Shown here piece after piece: positions 54,968-64,000 of a stretch of 64,000 nucleotides of DNA; the stretch's first letter is position 1; each line of letters starts with the position of its first letter. The notes beneath the pieces are model-generated. The model searched no databases and had not been told where the DNA came from. It saw only the letters and a list, made by a program, of their open reading frames with translations. Source of the DNA: Armigeres subalbatus (taxonomy: Eukaryota > Arthropoda > Insecta > Diptera > Culicidae); NCBI RefSeq assembly GCF_024139115.2, contig NW_026943328.1, positions 53,000 to 116,999 on the forward strand, in the 5' to 3' direction. A program made the translations under genes and the position numbers.

Positions 54968-55020
54968 TACAAGACACTGAAGACGACCACACAGTTGTGG
55001 TCGAAATACGTATCTGCAAA
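54968..55020 (+). ncRNA. Hammerhead-ribozyme-like core (Penelope end 5)
   Basis: The same sequence as end 4 in the opposite orientation: CTGAAGA, stem CGACCAC/GTGGTCG, GAAA, ATACGTATC. It lies in the 3' end of the longer Penelope copy. Confidence 0.7.
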
Positions 55021-55585
55021 GATAACGGAAATTAACTAGTGGAATTAAATGGACAGTACTTAATTCGTCTTAGACGGTACTTATTACGATTCATTTGATT
55101 TCAATTAACTCAACTGATAAACAGTTATTTAACATCATTTCAGCATGTCCGGAAATCGAAGCAATTGTAAAAACTTGCCTCGAAGTCCGGACATACAGAA
55201 AATGTAATAAAAATTATGAAGTTATGAATTCCCAAGCAATTTTTCTAATTCATGAGAAAGAGTGCTATCATACTATGTTAATAAATTACTAATACCCCTT
55301 GAAAATGATAGAATATAGAAAATATGAGCTTAGTTTTTCTAATGTTGAGTCTTAAGCTGCATTCTAAGAAAAACGAAATTCACCGTTGATTATGACATGC
55401 TTTCAACTTTTACCTCTAATTTTCAAGTTTCTACTACAGATCACGGATTACTTACATTTGTTAAAATGGTTTCAAGTCGAAGAATCGTTCCCTGCATTGA
55501 TAACCCAAGAAATACTTGTTGAGATGGTAAATAAGGTCAAATAACAAAAGTGTCCGGCATTCGAAGCGTCCGGCAGTTCGAAGCA

Positions 55586-58210
55586 AAACGGTATGTAAGG
55601 CAAGTCAACCAAAGCGCATATTATTGGGCTTGGCCCAATATCACCCCATATCCATAAAATTCAATAAAACAACAACAGATTATCGTAACATGATAACGAG
55701 GTATCCATCGATCTAAAAACAGTTTATGTAATAGATTTGTGGGGCATTACTGACACTATTTTAATACAGGTTCATTATGGTACGTGCACAACAAGTTCCT
55801 GGAATTTGTTTTGTGATTTCCTAGACGTGAATTTTAATATAATTTCGAACCGCTTGAAGTTTTCATCAAAATTCGTTACAGTTTCTGAGATATTAGGAAT
55901 GGAAACATTTTTCATTTTTGGTCCAATTTTATCCCCTAAGTCCCAATGTCACCCAAACGACGGTAGATCAAACAGTATTTTTTCGACTTGGAAATGAGTG
56001 ACAAAATAATTATTACATTTTAACTCTGTTGTTCCAATATAAAACACAAAACTCACGGTTTTGACTTGCGGTTCAAAACGAAGCCAAAAAATTGTTCCAC
56101 CACGCGCTGCGTGTCACGCAAAGAAATAAAACCAACCAAACGATGCCTCTCAACAAAACAAAATACCTCAACGGCAAGTCGTTTCCTTCCGAAGGGTCAT
56201 CAACGTCTCAGTCACGCCCTTGCAATTCTTGTGATACTTTGATGAGGAGGCACATTCCATGCCAGCGCCAAGAATATATGAATTTATGGCTCTCCTACCT
56301 TTGGCCGGGGATGATGTCAGCAGCAGTTCTTCGTCTGGGAGGTCATCAAAAAACTAAGCCATTCGGTTCACCGATCGCTTTGAGAAACACTGCAGTACGG
56401 CATTTGCATGATGCCAAAATTGCGGGGCCTGAGCTATTACCTGCCCTCGAAGCGAAGTATAATAACATCATCATCGCCGCCGATGACGACCGACACCGTT
56501 GTCACGAGATGACAAACACGACCGCGTGATTCCCGCACCCCACGGAAGAGTCCTACGCGAAAAAAGGAAAGGCACAGAAAGGCTCATTTCGGCCGCGGTC
56601 TTTATTCGATGGTGCGGCGGCGGTGTAAAAAGTTTTACCTTTTTTATTCATGATCCACGAGGTTGAAGTTTCCCGGGACACGCGCTCAATGGCCGTGTTA
56701 TTCATCACACATAAAAGCATAAATCTAGTTACGTGGCGGGAATACAGTTGCATCATTGTGTGGCGTGATAAATTCGTCACGTCATCACCCGGTGGGCAAT
56801 AGTTGACTTGGGGGAGCTGAAATTTGAAGCCGTAAAATGAGCGCCTCGTGGGCGCAGTTGAGGCCAAGTTGTGGGCACTTCCGCTATATTTTTATCGACA
56901 GTTGGTTTATTAGTGCGATTTTAGATGCAAGATATTTAGTTTAGGACACTTTTCTATTTTAGACAAGTGTAACATTTTAGCTGCATAAGAACCTGACTTG
57001 ACTTTTTATGTGCTTTTATGTGCTACACTAATTTCTTCTATCGTTCGATGTACGCGTGAAGGGCATACCATTCCTCAATTAATAATTTCATGTATTTAAT
57101 ATGCAAGTAAGTATTTTAGAATCTGTATATTACGAATGCGCAAATATTTTCTGACCAATTCTGTTCAATTTGAACTATCAAACCATTCGTACAGAATTTT
57201 ACCGTTCTGTATCAATTGTTGAACTACAAAAATAAGTTGATGTCTGCTAGAAAGAAACTAAGTTTTATTTAATTTTCAAACAGCCACTTTTGTGTTTCAG
57301 TTTCAGTTCCAGTTTAAAAACTACACTAAAGACCTGGCAAAGTGCACCAAAGAACATGTAATGGCAAAAAGCAGCAAACTTCATTCGACCGCATGCCCTC
57401 TAACTGAATCTGTCACGAATGGACTGTTTGCTGAAAAGTCAAATCCAGCTCAAAAGCCAGCAGAAAGGACACAGGAAGAACGAAGAAAAATATCCGCCAA
57501 ATTCCATTATGTAAACAACAGAAAACCACGCCAGAAGCTTGCAAACTAGCTAAATCCCACAACATCAACACTCGTCGCCGTCGTCGTCCGTCTGTCGTTG
57601 CTCGCTGAACTGCTGCTGTCGGGATGCGATGGTGACGATGCTCCAAGATCCTCAACCAGCAGCAGCCAAACTCATGCAGGGGAGAGCAAAAGGTTACGAG
57701 ATAAAATGCTAAATGATGTGAATGCATAACTAAGCCTCGGCAAGCCTTAACTCGTGACATCCACTGTAGATAGTCGAGCTGCAGATACGGAGGAACTGTA
57801 CGGCTCTGAATGGGCTGGTTGTAGGTACGTACATTTTGTTTCAGGTTTACGTTCATTTGCCACTCTTGAGCTATGATCTAGAAAGTACTGTCAACAGTGA
57901 CGGTGTAAGGCAATTGACTGGAACGCTGCAACTATTAAGGGATCATACTCTCGACCCCACGAACAAAGATTAATGCCAAATTTGACATTTTAATAGTTCC
58001 AATTCAAGAAATTTCTTCAAGTAAGAATACAAGTAGGACTTGGAGTTCCTATTCCCATAGGCAAAACAAATATAAAATTAGGCTTTTCAAATCTCAATAG
58101 TAACACAGCCAACACTTGGAAGAATCTTGGAAAGTGATAGATTCGACTACATCTATCACTTTTCTTGTGATTATTTATGCTTGAAGCATATCGTAAATGT
58201 AACTCAAACA
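55586..58210. other. Unassigned 2.6-kb region
   Basis: No recognised repeat or gene. A 145-codon plus-strand frame (56092-56529) and minus frames at 56553-56867 and 57413-57856 overlap on both strands and show no known domain. CGTCGCCGTCGTCGTCCGTC near 57570 is a GC-rich trinucleotide stretch. Confidence 0.4.
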
Positions 58211-58212
58211 TA

Positions 58213-61200
58213 AATTCCCGGAATTCCCGGAGGAATTCCTGGAGGAACTTCCGGAGGAATTCCCGGAGGAACTTCCGGAGGAACTTCCGGAGGAACTTCG
58301 GAGGAATTCGGAGGAACTTCCGGAGGAATTCCTGGAGGAACTTCGGAGGAATTCCCGGAGGAACTTCGGAGGAATTCGGAGGAACTTCCGGAGGAATTCC
58401 CGGAGGAACTTCGGAGGAATTCCGGAGGAACTTCCGGAGGAATTCGGAGGAACTTCCGGAGGAATTCCGGAGGAACTTCGGAGGAATTCCCGGAGGAACT
58501 TCGGAGGAATTCCCGGAGGAACTTCCGGAGGATTCCCGGAGGAACTTCGGAGGAATTCCTGGAGGAACTTCCGGAGGAATTCCCGGAGGAACTTCGGAGG
58601 AATTCCCGGAGGAACTTCCGGAGGAATTCCGGAGGAACTTCCGGAGGAATTCCCGGAGGAACTTCCGGAGGAATTCCGGAGGAACTTCCGGAGGAATTCC
58701 GGAGGAACTTCCGGAGGAATTCCCGGAGGAACTTCCGAGGAATTCCAGAGGAACTTCCGGAGGAATTCAGGAGGAACTTCCGGAGGAATTCCGGAGGAAC
58801 TTCCGGAGGAATTCCAGAGGAACTTCGGAGGATTCGGAGGAACTTCGGAGGAATTCCGGAGGAACTTCCGGAGGAATTCCGGAGGAACTTCCGGAGGAAT
58901 TCCCGGAGGAACTTCGGAGGAATTCCCGGAGGAACTTCCGGAGGAATTCGGAGGAACTTCCGGAGGATTTCCGGAGGAACTTCCGGAGGAATTCGGAGGA
59001 ACTTCCGGAGGAATTCGGAGGAACTTCCGGAGGAATTCCCGGAGGAACTTCCGGAGGAATTCGGAGGAACTTCCGGAGGAATTCCCGAGGAACTTCCGGA
59101 GGAATTCCCGAGGAACTTCCGGAGGAATTCCCGGAGGAACTTCCGGAGGAATTCCCGGAGGAACTTCGGAGGAATTCGGAGGAACTTCCGGAGGAATTCC
59201 CGGAGGAACTTCCGGAGGAATTCCCGGAGGAACTTCCGGAGGAATTCCGGAGGAACTTCGGAGGAATTCGGAGGAACTTCAGGAGGAATTCCGGAGGAAC
59301 TTCGGAGAAATTCCCGGAGGAACTTCGGAGGAATTCGGAGGAACTTCGGAGGAATTCGGAGGAACTTCCGGAGGAATTCCCGGAGGAACTTCCGGAGGAA
59401 TTCCGGAGGAACTTCCGGAGGAATTCCCGGAGGAACTTCCGGAGGAATTCCCGGAGGAACTTCCGGAGGAATTCCCGGAGGAACTTCGGAGGAATTCCCG
59501 GAGGAACTTCCGGAGGAATTCCCGGAGGAACTTCGGAGGAATTCCGGAGGAACTTCCGAGGAATTCCTGGAGGAACTTCCGGAGGAATTCCCGGAGGAAC
59601 TTCCGGAGGAATTCCGGAGGAACTTCCGGAGCAATTCCTGGAGGAACTTCCGGAGGAATTCCCTGGAGGAACTTCCGGAGGAACTTCCGGAGGAATTCCG
59701 GAGGAACTTCCGGAGGAACTCCGGAGGAACTTCGGAGGAATTCCCGGAGGAACTTCGGAGGAATTCCCGGAGGAACTTCCGGAGGAATTCGGAGGAACTT
59801 CCGGAGGAATTCCCGGAGGAACTTCCGAGGAATTCGGAGGAACTTCCGGAGGAATTCCCGGAGGAACTTCCGGAGGAATTCGGAGGAACTTCGGAGGAAT
59901 TCCGGAGGAACTTCCGGAGGAATTCCCGGAGGAACTTCGGAGGAATTCGGAGGAACTTCGGAGGAATTCCCGGAGGAACTTCCGGAGGAATTCCGGAGGA
60001 ACTTCGGAGGAATTCGGAGGAACTTCGGAGGAATTCCTGGAGGAACTTCCGGAGGAATTCCCGGAGGAACTTCCGGAGGAATTCCCGGAGGAACTTCCGG
60101 AGGAATTCTGAGGAACTTCCGGAGGAATTCCGGAGGAACTTCCGGAGGAATTCCGGAGGAACTTCGGAGGAATTCCCGGAGGAACTTCGGAGGAATTCGG
60201 AGGAACTTCTGAAGGAATTCCTGGGAGAACTTCCGGAGGAATTCCCGGGAGAACTTCCGGAGGAATTCCCGGGAGAACTTCCGGAGGAATTCCAGGGAGA
60301 ACTTCCGGAGGAATTCCCGGAGGAACCTGGGAGTTCCCCGGAGGAATTTCCGGAGGAACTTCCGAAGGAATTCCCGAGTGAACTCCTGGAGGAATTCCCG
60401 GAGGAATTCCCAGAGGAACTTCCGGAGGAATTCCTGGAGGAACTTCCGGTGGAATTCCCGGAGGTATTCTGGAGGAACGGAGGAACTTCCGGAGGAACTT
60501 CCGAGGAACCTCCGGAGGAATTCGGAGGAACCTCGGAGAATCCCGGAGGAAACTCGGAGGAATTCCCGGAGGAGCCTCCGGAGGAATTCGGAGGAACTTC
60601 GGAGGAATTCCCGGAGGATCTTCGGAGGAATTCCTGGAGGAACTTCCGGTGGAATTCTGGAGGAATTCCTGAGGAACTTCCGGTGGAATTCCCGGAGGAA
60701 TTCCTGAGGAACTTCCGGAGGAGCCTCGGAGGAATTCGGAAGTTCCTCCGGAGGAATTCCCGGAGGAACTTCCGGAGGAATTCCCGGAGGGTCTTCCGGA
60801 AACTCCCTGAGGAACTTCCGGAGGAATTCCGGAGAAACTTCGGAGCAATTCCTGGAGGAACTTCCGGAGGAATTCCCGGAGGAACTTCGGAGGAATTCCG
60901 GAGGAACTTCCGGAGGAATTCCCGGAGGAACTTCGGAGGAATTCCCGGAGGAACTTCGGAGGAATTCCTGAGGAACTTCGGAGGAATTCCCGGAGGAACT
61001 TCCGGAGGAATTCCGGAGGAACTTCGGAGGAATTCCTGGAGGAACTTCCGGAGGAATTCCTGGAGGAACTTCGGAGGAATTCGGAGGAACTTCCGGAGGA
61101 ATTCCCGGAGGAACTTCCGAGGAATTCCGGAGGAACTTCCGGAGGAATTCCGGAGGAACTTCCGGAGGAATTCCGGAGGAACTTCCGGAGGAATTCCGGA

Positions 61201-63225
61201 GGAACTTCCGGAGGAATTCCCGGAGGAACTTCCGGAGGAATTCCCGGAGGAACTTCCGGAGGAATTCCCGGAGGAACTTCCGGAGGAATTCCCGGAGGAA
61301 CTTCGGAGGAATTCCCGGAGGAACTTCGGAGGAATTCCGGAGGAACTTCCGGAGGAATTCGGAGGAACTTCGGAGGAATTCCCGGAGGAACTTCCGGAGG
61401 AATTCCGGAGGAACTTCGGAGGAATTCCGGAGGAACTTCCGGAGGAATTCGGAGGAACTTCGGAGGAATTCCGGAGGAACTTCCGGAGGAATTCCCGGAG
61501 GAACTTCCGGAGGAATTCCCGGAGGAACTTCGAAGGAATTCCCAGAGGAACTTCCGGAGGAGTTCCCGAGGAACTTCCGGAGGAGTTCGGAGGAACTTCG
61601 GAGGAGTTCCCGGAGGAACTTCCGGAGGAATTCCGGAGGAACTTCGGAGGAATTCGGAGGAACTTCCGGAGGAATTCCCGGAGGAACTTCCGGAGGAATT
61701 CCCGGAGGAACTTCCGGAGGAATTCCCGGAGGAACTTCCGGAGGAATTCCCGGAGGAACTTCCGAAGGAATCCCCGGAGGAATTTCCGAAGGAATTCCCG
61801 GAGGAATTTCCGGAGGAATTCCCGGAGGAACTTCCGTAGGAATTCCCGGAGGAACTTCCAGAGGAATTCATGGAGGAACTTCCGGAGGTATTCTCGGAGA
61901 AACTTCACGGAGGAACTTCCCGGATAATCTTCCGGAGGAATTCCCGGAGGAACTTCCGGAGGAATTCCCGTAGGAACTTCCGGAGGAATTCCCGGAGGAA
62001 CTTCCGGAGGAATTCCCGGAGGAACTTCCGGAGGAATTCGGAGGAACTTCCGGAGGAATTCCCGGAGGAACTTCCGAGGAATTCGGAGGAACTTCCGGAG
62101 AATTCGGAGGAACTTCCGGAGGAATTCCGGAGGAACTTCCGGAGGAATTCCCGAGGAACTTCCGAGGAATTCCGGAGGAACTTCCGGAGGAATTCCGGAG
62201 GAACTTCCGGAGGAATTCGGAGGAACTTCGGAGGAATTCCGGAGGAACTTCCGGAGGAATTCCCGGAGGAACTTCCGGAGGAATTCCCGGAGGAACTTCC
62301 GGAGGAATTCCGGAGGAACTTCCGGAGGAATTCGGAGGAACTTCGGAGGAATTCCCGGAGGAACTTCGGAGGAATTCCGGAGGAACTTCGGAGGAATTCC
62401 CGGAGGAACTTCCGGAGGAATTCGGAGGAACTTCCGGAGGAATTCCCGGAGGAACTTCCGGAGGAATTCGGAGGAACTTCGGAGGAATTCCGGAGGAACT
62501 TCCGGAGGAATTCCGGAGGAACTTCCGGAGGAATTCCTGGAGGAACTTCCGGAGGAATTCCCGGAGGAACTTCGGAGGAATTCCCGGAGGAACTTCCGGA
62601 GGAATTCCGGAGGAACTTCCGGAGGAATTCCGGAGGAACTTCCGGAGGAATTCCCGGAGGAACTTCCGGAGGAATTCGGAGGAACTTCGGAGGAATTCCG
62701 GAGGAACTTCCGGAGGAATTCCCGGAGGAACTTCCGGAGGAATTCCGGAGGAACTTCCGGAGGAATTCCCAGAGGAACTTCCGGAGGAATTCCCGGAGGA
62801 ACTTCCGGAGGAATTCCCGGAGGAACTTCCGGAGGAATTCCCGGAGGAACTTCCGGAGGAATTCCCGGAGGAACTTCCGGAGCATATCCCAGAGGAACTT
62901 CCGGAATTCATTCAGGAACTTCCGGAGGAACTTCCGGAGGAACTTCCGAAGTAACTTCCGGAGGAATTCCCGGAAGAAGTTCCAGAGCAATTCCCGGAGG
63001 AACTTTCAGAGGAACTTCCTGAGGAACTTCCGGAAGAATTCCAGGAGGAACTTCCGGAGGAATTCCCGTAGGAACTTCGGAGGAATTCCGTAGGAACTTC
63101 GGAGGAATTCCGTAGGAACTTCCGGAGGAATTCCGTAGGAACTTCCGGAGGAATTCGAACTTCGGAGGAATTTGAACTTCCGGAAGAAATTCCCGGAGGA
63201 ACTTCCGGAGGAATATCCCAGAAGG
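58213..63225 (-). repeat. Minisatellite block 3 (inverse orientation, about 5 kb)
   Basis: On the plus strand the unit is GGAGGAATTCCCGGAGGAAC with TTCC, that is the inverse of block 1, with the GGAATTCC variant alternating throughout. It therefore belongs to the block 1 subfamily, not the block 2 one. Worn zones lie near 60200-60840 (many GGGAGAAC, CCTCGGAG and CCAGAGG changes), at 61750-61960, and at the right edge from about 62880. The largest frames (1234 codons minus, 644 plus) result from the stop-free unit. Confidence 0.97.
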
Positions 63226-63596
63226 ATGCATTCCACGCGGAATCCTTCCTTATTTTCTGCTATTGAAAATTGGCCTAATCGGCCATTGCGTTCCGGAGTT
63301 ATTAAAAAAAACACATTGTTTCCCTCGTAAGTTTTTTTTTCAAAATCGATTTTTTTCAAAAACTGCTGCAATGCGTTCAAATAAACGCAAATAAATGTGA
63401 ATTGTTGGACACAACTGATTCTATCTCATTAAAATCGAATTTTAACCTCTCTTATGTGCTTTTTTGTTACTCTTATGTGTTTTCTTGTTTTATAATACAC
63501 GTGAAAGTCACCATCACCGCTAGATGGATTATTCTGGGTTTTTCTTTATTGAAGAGGCTTTCAGCCCTTGGCTGGTTCGCCAATTACATGTAATCA
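63226..63596. other. Unassigned flank with a short dispersed repeat
   Basis: AATACACGTGAAAGTCACC and the following CTAGATGGATTATTC (about 63490-63545) resemble 26905-26975. Nothing else seen. Confidence 0.45.
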
Positions 63597-63690
63597 ATAA
63601 GATTTAGAATTCTGATAGTTTACCTGCAGTGAGCGATCTGATAAATAATTTTGGATCAGTTTAATAATGCACAGAGGAAAATTAAATAGC
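63597..63690 (-). pseudogene. Jockey-like LINE RT scrap
   Basis: The minus strand gives LCIIKLIQNYLSDRSLQVNY and QNSKSY. This is the stretch before the GVPQGS box in Jockey-group reverse transcriptases. Only about 30 residues are recognisable, and the rest of the open frame (to 63959) is unrelated. Confidence 0.6.
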
Positions 63691-64000
63691 CCCATTCTAG
63701 ACCCCGCACTGACTATTCGCGAACTATTGCACCGCGTACGTATGCCGCCAACAACGTGGACCATGCCACATGGAGGCTGAAAGGTGTGCAAACGTTGAGC
63801 ACCGCATTCAGTATGGCGTCGACGACGACGTTCGTAAACATCGAGGTGAGAGATCTGCAACAAAGACGAGTACTCGCACTGTGTATAGCGGCCTTCGGTT
63901 CTTCCTAGACGCCATTCAGTTGGCTTCCCGTTTCTGACGGCGATGATGCGATGCTCCATGAAACAAGAACATGCAATGAGCGGATATGGTTTTTGTTGGC
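63691..64000. other. Unassigned end of window
   Basis: Moderately GC-rich, no recognised feature. The minus frame over it has no known domain beyond the Jockey scrap. Confidence 0.4.

Larger units (their letters stand above)
51353..55077. mobile_element. Penelope-like insertion: two copies head-to-head
   Basis: TACTTATTACG occurs at 51342-51352 and 55078-55088, a likely target duplication for the whole insertion. The left 1.39 kb (51354-52746) is the inverse complement of the right 1.37 kb (53711-55077). The right copy extends further 5' with an N-terminal domain from 52752. Both outer ends carry the hammerhead-like core. Joined, inverted, 5'-truncated arrangements are known for Penelope elements. 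Confidence 0.88.
50265..55585. mobile_element. Element with TCGAA/TCCGGACA ends, split by Penelope insertion
   Basis: The left part has CGAAGTCCGGACAC (50271), GCTTCGAAATCCGGACAC (50455), GCTTCAAATACCGGACA and GCTTCGAATCTCCGGACAC (50508). The right part has inverted versions, TGTCCGGAAATCGAAGC (55146) and GTGTCCGGCATTCGAAGCG with a further copy (55550-55585), plus one in direct orientation (55181). The spacing is irregular, so limits are tentative. Confidence 0.55.

Noticed and set aside
56092..56529. 145-codon frame as a possible small gene or exon
   Set aside because: No family resemblance and no supporting context; kept only as an unassigned region.
58177..63093. Open frames of up to 1234 codons in block 3
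   Set aside because: Repeat-derived on both strands; no independent sign of coding.

Overview
This is eukaryotic, AT-rich, gene-poor DNA from a very repeat-dense genome. The mix of elements points to a culicine mosquito, most likely Aedes: a BEL/Pao LTR retrotransposon, Penelope-like elements, RTE-like, R1-like and I/Jockey-like non-LTR fragments, a mosquito-type mariner, many TA-flanked MITEs and CT-rich minisatellites. The organism is inferred from these families; no marker gene is present. I found no host protein-coding gene, rRNA, functional tRNA or CRISPR array. Almost everything I can name is mobile or tandemly repeated.

Layout. 1-2.3 kb: a MITE (451-682) and a decayed mariner (1429-2154). 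2.3-6.4 kb: first TTCCTCC minisatellite, which decays rightwards. 6.4-12.1 kb: unassigned DNA with small MITEs and a decayed tandem repeat. 12.16-16.78 kb: a 4.6-kb DNA transposon with about 450-bp inverted ends and a broken DDE-type gene, inserted into another repeat; a second copy of that host repeat at 27.6 kb lacks the insertion. 17.4-21.2 kb: hairpin MITEs and a 2.6-kb candidate element. 21.3-24.4 kb: an RTE-like LINE (minus strand) whose 3' end was split by a 1.2-kb element carrying a polypurine tract. 24.8-28.6 kb: two more elements with ends built from 16-bp motif arrays, then a near-perfect palindromic MITE. 30.28-42.72 kb: a BEL/Pao element (minus strand) with equal 614-bp LTRs and the 5-bp target duplication CTTGT. 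Its gag is interrupted by a 988-bp TRIM-like LTR element, and its leader region is full of LINE and Penelope fragments. 42.8-45.4 kb: a MITE, a Penelope end and a small hairpin. 45.9-49.4 kb: second minisatellite. 50.3-55.6 kb: an element with TCGAA/TCCGGACA ends into which two Penelope copies are inserted in opposite orientations between TACTTATTACG duplications. 58.2-63.2 kb: third minisatellite in inverse orientation. 63.6 kb: a Jockey-like RT scrap.

The strongest leads are: (1) the long-TIR transposon, whose minus-strand gene I associate with a widespread uncharacterised animal protein family; (2) three element families whose inverted ends are arrays of a common 16-bp motif, roughly GWCAWWWGGYCGAAKG; (3) five Penelope ends with a conserved hammerhead-ribozyme-like core, including a compensatory base-pair change; (4) minisatellites that are free of stop codons in all six frames, which explains their very long spurious ORFs. 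Insertion order can be read from target duplications and interrupted copies in several places. All assignments come from reading the sequence and from family knowledge; no database search was run.
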